Shown in pieces: positions 1 to 8,233 of a stretch of DNA of 44,007 nucleotides (positions are counted from its first letter, which is position 1; each line of letters opens with the position of its first letter). The stretch is from an uncultured Lachnospiraceae bacterium. GTDB lineage: Bacteria > Bacillota > Clostridia > Lachnospirales > Lachnospiraceae. The position numbers were made by a program, and so were the translations under genes. The notes under the pieces are model-generated. The model did not search any database. It was not told where the DNA came from and saw only the letters and a program-made list of their open reading frames with translations. Location: assembly GCA_937885345.1 (NCBI GenBank), contig CAKZZH010000118.1:1-44007 (forward strand), given 5' to 3'.

Positions 1-541
1 CTGAAAGGAACGTGAAATTCTCCAGCACGCGGACAATTTCACGTTGTACCTCCAAAGGAGGTACAGGGAATCTAAACTCTGCAAACTGTTTCATATCAAC
101 AGATGCGAAATTACCTTGATTCAAGTGCCCCAAGCAAAAATCATCAAGTTTATAGCAATAATAGAATATAAACTTAATATCAAACTTTTCAATCCAATCA
201 GCCTTTAACATGAGGTAAGTAAATCTTTGATTGGCTAAAGAAGGGATTTTTATTAGAGCATGCTGTCCTATTGTCGCTGAAGTTGCAACAATTATAGAAT
301 CAGCCGGAAACAGTTTCCCTTTAACAGCCTTTGAGTTTACATGCTGTATAGAATCTGACAAAATCTGACCATTTTCTCTAATATCTTCCATCCTAAACCA
401 TGGAACTGTTCCATTAGCCCAATATTCAGGATTGTTCTTTGATGGTGTATATCCATTCCTTGTATTAAAAATATCCGCAATTTTATAATACTCCACCCCA
501 GCCGGGCAGAGTTCTTTTATCAATTCATCCAGCTTACTCAT
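1..541 (-). CDS. hsdS: Type I restriction-modification specificity subunit HsdS (partial, runs off left edge)
   Basis: I translated this by hand from the ATG at 541; the frame stays open to the window edge, so only about 180 N-terminal residues are visible. The protein begins MSKLDELIKELCPAGVEYYK, then has an RNGYTPSK segment and a PPLEVQREIV segment near residue 165. This is the usual layout of HsdS: first target-recognition domain, then the start of the central conserved helix. HsdS chooses the DNA sequence methylated and cut by the HsdM/HsdR complex. It is the last visible gene of a minus-strand operon with hsdM and a HEPN/MNT pair. No hsdR is visible and it may lie to the left. Confidence 0.88.
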   Translation of the reverse strand, partial: MSKLDELIKELCPAGVEYYKIADIFNTRNGYTPSKNNPEYWANGTVPWFRMEDIRENGQILSDSIQHVNSKAVKGKLFPADSIIVATSATIGQHALIKIPSLANQRFTYLMLKADWIEKFDIKFIFYYCYKLDDFCLGHLNQGNFASVDMKQFAEFRFPVPPLEVQREIVRVLENFTFLS

Positions 542-576
542 AATTATTCACCATAGAATCCTTCTATGCTATTTCC

Positions 577-1245
577 TCACTGATTCAACTTCATCTCTTC
601 GTGATCCCTCCGGCAGATATCCAATCCCTTTTCTATCTTATCCTGCCAATACGATTTCATGTCATCCGACAATTCCGCCTCATCTACCGCCCATTTAATT
701 TTTGTCAATTCTCTTTCAGACCGCTCACAATCATAAATTGTTAATAGGTTATCTGCACTAAAAAGTGAAACCAATAGCAGATTTAGTGTCCGTGAATCTT
801 TTTCTTTTCCCTCTTTCTCAAGTAATTCTTTATAAGCATTTATTGGAAGACCAATATACTCCGCAACTTCTTTTAAAACATATTCAGCATTTTCAATCTG
901 TGTCTTTGTTTCATCCTTATTGGCAATGAACATATCGTCGTAATCAGAGGCATTCCGTATCTCAAAAGCTGAATCGATCATTCTTGACATCTCCACCGGA
1001 AATATTCGATTCTTCATATATTTCCGACGGAATTCCGCAATAATACCACTATGTTTCTTGCTGTCATAATGATCAAGTGCAAGAACAGCACGCAAGGAGT
1101 GAAAGACAGCATAATACGCCCGATTATTGGCTGCTCTGTAATCCTTGCTGTCAAAATTATTTCCAGCTGTCTTCAGGTCCTCTGCTGCTTTTTCAAAACG
1201 ATAAAAACACAAGTCAATACAGGTTCTTAATTCTTCATCAGACAT
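577..1245 (-). CDS. HEPN-domain protein, putative toxin partner of adjacent nucleotidyltransferase
   Basis: A 222-residue helical protein. Residues 41-50 (NRAYYAVFHS) and 97-104 (RNASDYDD) match the PF05168-type HEPN fold, where the conserved Arg with a downstream polar residue forms the RNase-like site. In the well-studied HepT toxins the motif is R-x4-H-x-Y. Here the His position holds Tyr102 and the Tyr position Asp104, so the classical catalytic pair is altered. About 90 extra C-terminal residues have no function I recognise. The start overlaps the end of the MNT gene by 8 bases, so the two are translationally coupled. It sits between hsdM and hsdS. It may be a toxin-antitoxin pair or a regulator of the restriction system; the HEPN call is firm, the activity is not. 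Confidence 0.82.
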   Translation of the reverse strand: MSDEELRTCIDLCFYRFEKAAEDLKTAGNNFDSKDYRAANNRAYYAVFHSLRAVLALDHYDSKKHSGIIAEFRRKYMKNRIFPVEMSRMIDSAFEIRNASDYDDMFIANKDETKTQIENAEYVLKEVAEYIGLPINAYKELLEKEGKEKDSRTLNLLLVSLFSADNLLTIYDCERSERELTKIKWAVDEAELSDDMKSYWQDKIEKGLDICRRDHEEMKLNQ

Positions 1246-1579
1246 AAACCTTCCCCTCCTTCATAACATTACTGAAAAAAGGCATAGCGTTCTGATACCT
1301 CATAAACACATCTTTACTCTCCACTACAGGAGCAAAAAGAATATCATAATCAAACTCTTCATCCAGTTTTGATGATATTCTAACGGTCTTACCCCTTTCA
1401 CCGGGTATTTCTTCCTGCGGTACATCAAGGATAATCATAATATCAACATCACTCTCATCGTCATAATCGCCTCTGGCACATGAACCGAATAAGATAACCT
1501 GATACAATTTTGATCCATATGTACTTTTAGCTTCCTCTGCATATCTCGATACAGCTCTATTTATAGTTTCCTTTGTCAT
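1238..1579 (-). CDS. Minimal nucleotidyltransferase (MNT), putative antitoxin
   Basis: A 113-residue protein with the polymerase-beta-type nucleotidyltransferase motif GS-x10-D-x-D (Gly32-Ser33, Asp44, Asp46), followed by a typical MNT core. Family members paired with HEPN proteins neutralise the partner, in characterised cases by transferring AMP from ATP to a tyrosine of the HEPN protein. The ATG at 1579 follows a GAGGAG ribosome binding site. The end overlaps the HEPN start by 8 bases and the gene begins 52 bases after hsdM. Catalytic residues look intact. The partner lacks the canonical target tyrosine, so the chemistry here is uncertain. Confidence 0.88.
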   Translation of the reverse strand: MTKETINRAVSRYAEEAKSTYGSKLYQVILFGSCARGDYDDESDVDIMIILDVPQEEIPGERGKTVRISSKLDEEFDYDILFAPVVESKDVFMRYQNAMPFFSNVMKEGKVYV

Positions 1580-1631
1580 TTTCGACTCCTCTTTAAGATT
1601 CTTCGCTAAAGCTCAGGCTGACAATTTGACA

Positions 1632-3203
1632 TCACACTCCTCCTTCGATTTCTGCTATGATCTTATCTATCTCATTGCGCAAAACCTGTTCCCTTGCTAC
1701 GATCTCTTTGATCTCAGCATTCAGCTTCACGATATCGATCTTTTCTCTCGTATCCTCAGCCTCAACATAAGAGCTGACCGACAAATTGTAATCCTGCTCC
1801 TTAACCTCATCGTAAGATGCCAGATGGCACAGATATTCGATATCCTCCCTGCCGGTAAAAGCATCTACAATATGGTCGATATTCTCCGGAGTCAGCTTGT
1901 TATTATTGGTCACCTTTACACATTCATTACTTGCATCTATGAAAAGGATCTTATTATCAGCCTTGCCTTTCTTCATTACCATTATGCAAGTGGCAATAGA
2001 TGTACCGAAGAACAGGTTGCTGGGAAGCTGGATCACACAGTCCACATAGTTGTTATCAACCAGATATTTCCTGATCTTCTGTTCTGCTCCGCCTCGGTAC
2101 ATGATTCCCGGAAAACATACGATAGCCGCCACTCCATTCGGTGCCAGCCAGGACAGGGAATGCATGATAAACGCAAGATCCGCTTTACTCTTCGGCGCAA
2201 GAACACCGGCCGGAGCAAATCTCGGATCATTGATCAGAAGCGGATTCTCATCTCCCGCCCACTTGATAGAATATGGCGGATTGGAAACGATCAGCTCAAA
2301 CGGTTCATCATCCCAATGCTGGGGATTGGTAAGTGTATCTTCGCATTCGATATCAAACTTATCAAAGCCTATATCATGCAGGAACATATTGATACGGCAC
2401 AGGTTATATGTGGTGATATTGATCTCCTGTCCGAAGAAACCTATCTCCACAGCATCCTTACCAAGTATCTTCTCTGCCTTCAGAAGCAGCGAACCGGAAC
2501 CGCAGGCAGGGTCATATACCTTGTTGATGCTTCGCTTTCCTACCGTTCCCAGGCGTGTAAGCAGTTCCGACACATCTGCAGGAGTGAAGAATTCACCTCC
2601 GGACTTACCGGCATTTGACGCATACATGGTCATCAGATATTCATACGCATCACCAAATGCATCTATATCATGATCCTTGACAGAGCCAAGATTCATAGCT
2701 GCGACACCGTCAAGAAGCTTTGACAGCCTTTCATTACGCTTGGCAACCGTGCTCCCCAGCTTATTACTGTTTACATCGAAATCATCGAACAGACCGGCAA
2801 AACTGTTTTCTGATTCACTTCCCTTTGCCGAATCCTCAATATTTCGGAATACCTGTTCCAACGTTTCATTTAAGTTCTCATCATTCGCAGCACGTTTCTG
2901 TACATTGCAGAACAGTTCACTTGGCAGGATAAAGAAGCCTTTTTCAGATACCAGACCATCTCTGGCTTCCTCTGCATCCTGATCCGGCATATCAGCATAG
3001 CTGAATCCCGTATTGCCGGCACTCTCTTCCCCACTATCAATATATGCTGAAAGATTTTCGGAGATGTAACGGTAGAACATGGTACCCAGGACATAGTTCT
3101 TGAAATCCCATCCGTCTACCGCTCCGCGAAGCTCATCTGCAATTGCCCATATGGCACGGTGAACCTCGTCCCTTTCCTTCTCTTTCTTGCTGTCTACAGC
3201 CAT
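1632..3203 (-). CDS. hsdM: Type I restriction-modification methyltransferase subunit HsdM
   Basis: A 523-residue N6-adenine methyltransferase. The helical N-terminal HsdM domain spans about residues 10-150. The S-adenosylmethionine motif DPACGSGS is at 231-238 and the catalytic NPPY motif at 308-311. Length is typical. It pairs with HsdS to methylate the recognition site and protect host DNA. The ATG at 3203 follows GGAGGGCGG. It is the first gene of the operon hsdM-MNT-HEPN-hsdS. A terminator just upstream (3323-3361) separates it from the TnpV remnant. Confidence 0.95.
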   Translation of the reverse strand: MAVDSKKEKERDEVHRAIWAIADELRGAVDGWDFKNYVLGTMFYRYISENLSAYIDSGEESAGNTGFSYADMPDQDAEEARDGLVSEKGFFILPSELFCNVQKRAANDENLNETLEQVFRNIEDSAKGSESENSFAGLFDDFDVNSNKLGSTVAKRNERLSKLLDGVAAMNLGSVKDHDIDAFGDAYEYLMTMYASNAGKSGGEFFTPADVSELLTRLGTVGKRSINKVYDPACGSGSLLLKAEKILGKDAVEIGFFGQEINITTYNLCRINMFLHDIGFDKFDIECEDTLTNPQHWDDEPFELIVSNPPYSIKWAGDENPLLINDPRFAPAGVLAPKSKADLAFIMHSLSWLAPNGVAAIVCFPGIMYRGGAEQKIRKYLVDNNYVDCVIQLPSNLFFGTSIATCIMVMKKGKADNKILFIDASNECVKVTNNNKLTPENIDHIVDAFTGREDIEYLCHLASYDEVKEQDYNLSVSSYVEAEDTREKIDIVKLNAEIKEIVAREQVLRNEIDKIIAEIEGGV

Positions 3204-3322
3204 TTTCCGCCCTCCGTATCGGCTTATTTTTCGTGTTATAACCTAAATAACCCGCGTTATCTTTAAGGATACCATAAACCCATTTAAAAAGCCACCAAAA
3301 GCCATAAAAACGATCCGATCTT

Positions 3323-3361
3323 TTAAAAAAAGCGAGGGGCCGACATTACAGCACCTCGCTT
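3323..3361 (-). terminator. Rho-independent terminator after the tnpV remnant
   Basis: On the minus strand, AAGCGAGGTGC pairs with GCCCCTCGCTT (one mismatch, about 10-nt loop) and is followed by a run of seven T. It lies downstream of the tnpV remnant and upstream of hsdM, so it isolates the restriction operon from read-through. Confidence 0.8.
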
Positions 3362-3375
3362 CTCCAAACGTTGAT

Positions 3376-3705
3376 TCAGGCGTACACTATCTCATTTATT
3401 ACAATCTCTTCCGTCGCGTTTCTGATATTATTCATCATCCGCACTCACCTCATCTGATCCGATACTTTCAGTTTTTCATCAACACCTTGTTCCTGAGCCA
3501 TCTGCTCTTCTGCCTGTTGTTGTATAGTCAACCAGTGCTCCTTAAGCGTACCTTCCAACATCATTCCGGTGTATATACCTCTCCGGTACTTTTTAAGAAA
3601 TGTCTTCCTCATTAGCCCAAATTTTGTCAAAGGTTCCTCCGGCTCTTTGTTTGCCATCAGCGTCGGGATATAGTAATTTCCTGTCTTTATATATTCTAAT
3701 TCCAT
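3376..3705 (-). pseudogene. tnpV: TnpV-type transposon-associated gene, broken by an in-frame TGA
   Basis: The first 86 residues (start MELEYIKTGNYYIPTLMANK, then RRGIYTGMMLEGTL) match TnpV, a small protein carried by many Clostridia transposons and of unknown biochemical role. The family continues after a conserved Gln-Met pair with a W-V-R-x-M-N-N-I-R-N tail. Here the Trp codon is TGA at 3445-3447. Past it the same frame reads VRMMNNIRNATEEIV and ends INEIVYA before TGA at 3376-3378. The coding sense beyond the stop is intact, so this is probably a recent single nonsense change (TGG to TGA). No transposase is visible nearby, so it is a remnant of mobile DNA beside the restriction locus. Confidence 0.83.
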
Positions 3706-3732
3706 CGTTAGCCTCCTTATTCTAATCCAATA

Positions 3733-4164
3733 TTACTCTGCTTCAATAAGGGCAATTCTTCTTGCATGTCTCTCTTCACCCGAGAATTCGGTGTCAAGGA
3801 ATTTGTCGACAATCTCGATCGCAAGGGCCTCATCAATTACATTTGCACCTAATGCAAGCATGTTTGCGTCATTGTGAAGTCTTGTCATCTGCGCCTGCAT
3901 AACAGTGGTGCAAAGTGCGCATCTTATACCCTTAACCTTGTTCGCCGTTATCGAGATTCCGATTCCGGTCGTGCAGATCACGATCCCTCTCTCGGCCTCA
4001 CCGCTTGCAACCGCCTTAGCTGCAGCCCTTCCGTATATCGGATAATCACAGGAATCCTTGGAATAGGTTCCAAAGTCCTTATACTCGATCCCTCTTTCTT
4101 TGAGATGCGCCATAACCTTCTCTTTAAGGTCATATCCGCCATGATCGCTACCAATAGCAAGCAT
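3733..4164 (-). CDS. rpiB: Ribose-5-phosphate isomerase B
   Basis: About 143 residues. The N-terminus LAIGSDHGGYDLKE and the segment VICTTGIGISITANKVKGIR are diagnostic of RpiB/LacAB isomerases, which interconvert ribose 5-phosphate and ribulose 5-phosphate. Cys is present in the active-site segment; the usual C-G-T-G-I-G is C-T-T-G-I-G here. Two in-frame ATGs lie two codons apart. AGGAGG is only 2 bases from the first (4170) and 8 from the second (4164), so I chose 4164. It follows the phosphatase and Sua5 genes, the same order as ywlC-ywlE-ywlF in Bacillus. Confidence 0.93.
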   Translation of the reverse strand: MLAIGSDHGGYDLKEKVMAHLKERGIEYKDFGTYSKDSCDYPIYGRAAAKAVASGEAERGIVICTTGIGISITANKVKGIRCALCTTVMQAQMTRLHNDANMLALGANVIDEALAIEIVDKFLDTEFSGEERHARRIALIEAE

Positions 4165-4190
4165 TTTCATATCCTCCTAAAATATTTATT

Positions 4191-4697
4191 TTATAATTGT
4201 TCGCCTGTTTTCGGAATACCATTATCGCTTTCCGAAGTATCGTCCTTGTACTTTCCGAAGGAATCAATTGACGGATCAATAAGCGGAACCCAGGTCTTAA
4301 ACGACTCAAAAAGGAGCGCATAGACCTCGTTATCACCGCCGTACGGATCGATGATATCACCGCTTCCGCCGCAAAATTCGATCACCGTATACACATTCGG
4401 AGCATCGGGAAAGCCCTCATAAAGTCTCTTCTTTTCCTCCCTGTCCATCGTAAGAACAAGCACATCCTCGCCAAGATCTTCCTGAGTAAGTGACCTGCTC
4501 ACACCGTCCCCAAGCACAATTCCGTTGCTTCTCAGAAGCGCTGCCACCTTGGTATTATACGGCTCCGCAAAGAGAACCACAAGCCCTCTCGAAAGTACTT
4601 CGATCTCGCGATGAGTCGTTATACTCCTGTAAAATGCAGCCATCGCGGGACTACGCGTCAAATTGTCCATACAAACAAAAATAATTTTATTAAACAT
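4191..4697 (-). CDS. Low-molecular-weight protein phosphatase (tyrosine or arginine)
   Basis: About 168 residues. The N-terminal phosphate loop CMDNLTRSP fits the CX5R signature of low-molecular-weight phosphatases, and an Asp-Pro (DPYGG) near residue 120 is a candidate for the general-acid loop. The loop is unusual: most members have C-x-G-N-x-C-R-S. Here Gly is Asp and the second Cys is Thr. The residue that is Thr in the arginine phosphatase YwlE is Leu, so the substrate cannot be assigned. A GTG at 4712 would also open the frame, overlapping the Sua5 stop, but the GGGG ribosome binding site favours the ATG at 4697. It lies between sua5 and rpiB. Confidence 0.85.
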   Translation of the reverse strand: MFNKIIFVCMDNLTRSPAMAAFYRSITTHREIEVLSRGLVVLFAEPYNTKVAALLRSNGIVLGDGVSRSLTQEDLGEDVLVLTMDREEKKRLYEGFPDAPNVYTVIEFCGGSGDIIDPYGGDNEVYALLFESFKTWVPLIDPSIDSFGKYKDDTSESDNGIPKTGEQL

Positions 4698-4708
4698 ATT
4701 TCGCCCCG

Positions 4709-5776
4709 TCACACTTTTACAACATGATGACCGGCTGCTTTTAAAAGCCGGTTCATAATTGCCATTCCCAGTTCTCCGTCTTCAAAGCTCTCCGAATAAA
4801 TTATCGTAACACCAAAGTCATCGCAGCGCCTTAGCGCCGCAAAAAGGTTTCTTGCAATCTCATCCGCTCTGCCAAGTGCTCCAAGCGGCATAATATATAT
4901 GCCTTTTCCCTTGCATGCCTCACTGTATGCACTCTCATCATGACAGAGAATTGCACATGTGCCTGAATCATCACTACTGAGCGCGCCTGCAATTATCGCG
5001 GCTCTGACATTATCCTGTGAGCCCTCAAACACCGTCATTTCAGCCTTGGGCGCATAGTGCCTGTATTTCATACCCGGTGCCTTCGGCTTAACATCCGCCG
5101 AAACGCCCGTCATAAGCGCAGGATCCAACCTGACCTCGCCCACAACTTTCTCGAGCATTTCTTTGGTGATATAACCCGGTCTGAGAATAACCGGCACTCC
5201 TTCCGTAAGATCCACGATCGTTGACTCAAGCCCTATATCGATTCCGCCGTCATCGATGATCATATCCACCCTTCCCGAAAGGTCCTCAATAACATGCTCG
5301 CCCGTCGTAGGACTCGGCCTTCCGGAGAGATTCGCGCTCGGAGCGGCAATATAGGTATTGCTGTATTTTATAAGTCTCGTGGCAACGCTGTGCGAAGGAA
5401 ATCGTATCGCAACCGTATCAAGTCCGCCTGTGACCGAATACGGCACACGCGCTTTTTTCTTAACGATCATCGTCAACGGTCCGGGCCAGAATCCGGCTGC
5501 AAGAGTATAGAATACATCCGGTATCTCATCCGATAACTCGTCCGCATCTTTAATATCCGCGATATGAACTATGAGCGGGTTGTCGGACGGCCTTCCCTTT
5601 GCAGCATATATCCTGCCGGCCGCGCTCTCATCAAATGCATCTCCGCCAAGTCCGTAAACCGTCTCTGTCGGAAAAGCAACGAGACCGCCGCTCTGTATGA
5701 TTCCTGCCCCGCGGCGGATTATCTCTTCATCAGTCTCTTCAACACCCGTAATCTTCTCAATAATTGTATCGATCAT
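4709..5776 (-). CDS. L-threonylcarbamoyladenylate synthase, Sua5/YrdC family
   Basis: About 355 residues. The YrdC domain covers roughly residues 15-205, with FPTETVYGLGG, the AAKGRPSDNPLIVH block and SANLSGRPSPT. A Sua5-type C-terminal domain follows, with the linker APGMKYRHYAPKA. The enzyme makes threonylcarbamoyl-AMP from threonine, bicarbonate and ATP, the first step of tRNA t6A37 modification. The open frame extends to 5857, but that extension overlaps the upstream gene. The ATG at 5776 is preceded by a purine-rich ribosome binding site and gives the usual start. Confidence 0.94.
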   Translation of the reverse strand: MIDTIIEKITGVEETDEEIIRRGAGIIQSGGLVAFPTETVYGLGGDAFDESAAGRIYAAKGRPSDNPLIVHIADIKDADELSDEIPDVFYTLAAGFWPGPLTMIVKKKARVPYSVTGGLDTVAIRFPSHSVATRLIKYSNTYIAAPSANLSGRPSPTTGEHVIEDLSGRVDMIIDDGGIDIGLESTIVDLTEGVPVILRPGYITKEMLEKVVGEVRLDPALMTGVSADVKPKAPGMKYRHYAPKAEMTVFEGSQDNVRAAIIAGALSSDDSGTCAILCHDESAYSEACKGKGIYIMPLGALGRADEIARNLFAALRRCDDFGVTIIYSESFEDGELGMAIMNRLLKAAGHHVVKV

Positions 5777-5789
5777 TTCTTCACGTCTT

Positions 5790-7568
5790 TCAAAATTCCA
5801 GCAGCGACCAGATATCCGAACTCTCATTGCCAAGCGACCAGGCTGCAACACCCGCAATATTCTTGGTTTTGATCATGTTCATTCTGACAGCCATAGAATC
5901 ATGGTCCTCAAGCCATATACTGTAAAATACACCGTCAACCTCTCCCTGAGCAACGTTCTGACATAATTCCTCATCCCACACCCAGGTAAGTCCAAGGTCT
6001 TCAGCAGCCTGATGGCAAGCCTTCATAGCATAGGCAACACTGGATAAAACAATATTTCCCTCTTCGTCGGGAGCTTCCTTCCAAAGCCTTGTATAAAATG
6101 GAATTCCGTTAATAAGTTTGCGGGCGGGAACCGTTTCGAGCGTCAGATCTATACCCTCTTCCACAAAACCAAGTGAAGCGGTTGAACCTGCTGTCTCGCA
6201 GCCTGCCCAGTGCTCGTCATAGCCCATAACGATAACATAATCAACACACTCGCCCTGCTGCTTTCGGCCGTAGTGTTCGGTATGATCCCTGGGCACATAA
6301 TTGTCAACGGAAAGTACGATACCCGCCTTTCTGCAGGCAATCGACAATTCCCTTATAAACTGGACATAGTCATCACCGCTCTTTGCCTGAACTTTTTCAA
6401 AATCAATATTGTATCCGTCGTATCCGTATTCCTCGGCTTCGCTCATAAGATAATCGATCATTGTGCCACGAAGAACGGAGCTTGCAAGAATCGGTGCATC
6501 AAGCTCGTTGTTGCCCGACTCAAAATCACTTACAAGAGGCCAGACTTCAAGCCCCTGCTCGTGCGCATAATCCACATATTCCTTCGACGCAAAGCTGTGC
6601 ATGTCAGCCTCCGCATCGGTGAGATAATACCATGTAGGGCTGATAACGTTAAGCGTGTCAGCCTCTGCAATAAGGTCGGCTATTTTGTCGTTATCTTCCT
6701 CAACATACACGCCGTGCCATGCAAGAATGATCTGGTGATCCCTCACAAGATCGCTGTAATAAACCGGCTCAAAATCATTCTCAAAAGCAAGCACCTCGCT
6801 GTCGGATCCAATCGCCTTGTTGGGAACATAACCGACGAGTCCGAAGAGATTGGCGACTTTGGCAAAACCGTTATAATCCTCTTTGTCAAGCGTATACCAT
6901 CTGTCATATTCGGAAACGTCCGCAAGAATCTTGCTCTTAACCGAATCCGACTCCCTGACGACGAACTCACCCTCATTAAATGTCACAAGATCGTACGTAA
7001 TATCCGAAGTATGTAGCGATACGATCGCCGGCGACGCATTAATATCAACCGTGATATCGCTGCAGCTCTCGACAAGAGCCTCACTTATATAGAGTTCATG
7101 TGTATCAGCATCGATAAACCACTCACCGCTGCCCGGCTCATAAATTATTATCTCCTCTGCAACCGTATAAAATAAACTGAGCGTGTCCTCGTCATAATAA
7201 AATTTGTCGCACAGATACTCCTTGCAAAAAGCGTTGGAGAAATAAATACTTCCGTCCGTAGTCAGATTGCCGTAAATATAAGCGGTGTAGTCCGCAACCT
7301 TATTGCCGTTATAATAAATGATCGCCTCATCGGCATCGGCACTCACGCCGTAATAATCAAATAAATTAACCCTCTCGGTAGAAGGCTTATTCTTGATATA
7401 AAGCGCCGTAGCGATCGCACCCGCGGCAAGAAGAACAGCAGCGACTCCGGCTATTATCGGGATTGGAGGTTTCTTCGAGGATTTTCTCGCGGTATCGCTG
7501 TATATTTGCTCGGCACATACCCCGGGATCATTCTCGTTTTCCTCAAGGATCTCGTTATTATCAGACAT
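5790..7568 (-). CDS. Membrane-anchored GH18-family glycosidase with SH3-like region
   Basis: About 592 residues. A short cytoplasmic N-terminus is followed by one transmembrane segment (about 37-58). Residues 70-190 resemble copper-amine-oxidase-like beta repeats, and about 205-255 look SH3-like. A GH18 TIM barrel then starts with HQIILAWHGVY. The catalytic motif DGYNIDFE (about 384-391) matches the GH18 D-x-x-D-x-D-x-E motif with Asn for the second Asp, as in YaaH/SleL-type peptidoglycan N-acetylglucosaminidases. A cell-wall hydrolase exposed outside the membrane is likely; chitin is less likely. AGGGAG precedes the ATG at 7568. A candidate promoter lies at 7642-7671, and sua5 starts 13 bases after the stop. 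Confidence 0.85.
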   Translation of the reverse strand: MSDNNEILEENENDPGVCAEQIYSDTARKSSKKPPIPIIAGVAAVLLAAGAIATALYIKNKPSTERVNLFDYYGVSADADEAIIYYNGNKVADYTAYIYGNLTTDGSIYFSNAFCKEYLCDKFYYDEDTLSLFYTVAEEIIIYEPGSGEWFIDADTHELYISEALVESCSDITVDINASPAIVSLHTSDITYDLVTFNEGEFVVRESDSVKSKILADVSEYDRWYTLDKEDYNGFAKVANLFGLVGYVPNKAIGSDSEVLAFENDFEPVYYSDLVRDHQIILAWHGVYVEEDNDKIADLIAEADTLNVISPTWYYLTDAEADMHSFASKEYVDYAHEQGLEVWPLVSDFESGNNELDAPILASSVLRGTMIDYLMSEAEEYGYDGYNIDFEKVQAKSGDDYVQFIRELSIACRKAGIVLSVDNYVPRDHTEHYGRKQQGECVDYVIVMGYDEHWAGCETAGSTASLGFVEEGIDLTLETVPARKLINGIPFYTRLWKEAPDEEGNIVLSSVAYAMKACHQAAEDLGLTWVWDEELCQNVAQGEVDGVFYSIWLEDHDSMAVRMNMIKTKNIAGVAAWSLGNESSDIWSLLEF

Positions 7569-7641
7569 AAATATCTCCCTGTAAAATAAGTACGCTTCAC
7601 ACACCGTCACTAATACGTGCCGGGTATTTACGCTGACTTAT

Positions 7642-7671
7642 ATGATATCATTTTAGAGGTATTAAACGCAA
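7642..7671 (-). promoter_or_regulatory. Candidate sigma-70/SigA promoter for the GH18-sua5 operon
   Basis: On the minus strand TTGCGT (7666-7671), an 18-base spacer and TATCAT (7642-7647). The same TATCAT -10 occurs in the promoters at 15344 and 26772. About 70 bases lie between it and the ATG at 7568. Confidence 0.5.
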
Positions 7672-7711
7672 GATTTAACCGCAAGAATAACTTAAGATCC
7701 GGGCTCGGAAT

Positions 7712-8233
7712 TTAAGCCGGGTTGCGCCACTTGACCGCCTTCTTCAGAACATAGTCCAGCGGTTTAAAAAGAACGGCGCAGATAACAGCATTGCTGACGC
7801 AGTGAATAATGTCATAAGGAATACCCGCGATCCACCACGCAAAAGCTGTCTGAAGGCCTCCGATAAAAAGATACGGAATGCTGCAGAATAAGCCGAAGAA
7901 AAGCCCGAACGCAGCCGACAGAATAATATACATGACATAGGAACCATGTTTTCTTGTAAAATATACAATCAGAATAAGCGCCGGCCACATATAAAGATAC
8001 ATGATCACCCATGTGTGAACACCCCAGAAGAACATTTCAAGCCCGGTAAAAGCCACCGCTATTATAAGGGCTTTAAGCCCGAAATTGCGTGCATAAAGGA
8101 TGAAAAGAAGCGTCACCACCTCCACATTGGGGGCGAATTCGAGCGCCTTCTTTCCAACCTCAAGCACTGCAAGCATCATGCCCAGAAGTGCAATATCTTT
8201 AACTGTAAACCTGTTACTCGGCACTGGTTTCAT
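7712..8233 (-). CDS. ECF-type transporter substrate-binding (S) component-like membrane protein
   Basis: About 173 residues, nearly all hydrophobic, with five or six predicted membrane helices. The VVTLLFILYARNFGLKALII and WGVHTWVIMYLYMWPALIL segments resemble S components of energy-coupling-factor vitamin transporters. The start at 8233 overlaps the DUF4430 gene by 20 bases and has no clear ribosome binding site, so translational coupling is likely. No ATPase or EcfT gene is nearby, so it may share an ECF module encoded elsewhere. The position behind metF-metH and a DUF4430 protein suggests a cobalamin or related substrate. That substrate is inference only. Confidence 0.72.
   Translation of the reverse strand: MKPVPSNRFTVKDIALLGMMLAVLEVGKKALEFAPNVEVVTLLFILYARNFGLKALIIAVAFTGLEMFFWGVHTWVIMYLYMWPALILIVYFTRKHGSYVMYIILSAAFGLFFGLFCSIPYLFIGGLQTAFAWWIAGIPYDIIHCVSNAVICAVLFKPLDYVLKKAVKWRNPA

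Noticed and set aside
1626..2618. Long plus-strand ORF opposite hsdM
   Set aside because: It is antisense to a clear HsdM gene, with no recognisable protein and no ribosome binding site; a shadow frame.
3204..3322. hsdM promoter
   Set aside because: Several TATAAC/TATCCT-like hexamers occur but none has a convincing -35 at normal spacing, so I did not call one.
7692..7722. GC-rich imperfect hairpin at the ECF gene stop as a terminator
   Set aside because: One internal mismatch and no T-run after it; too weak to call.
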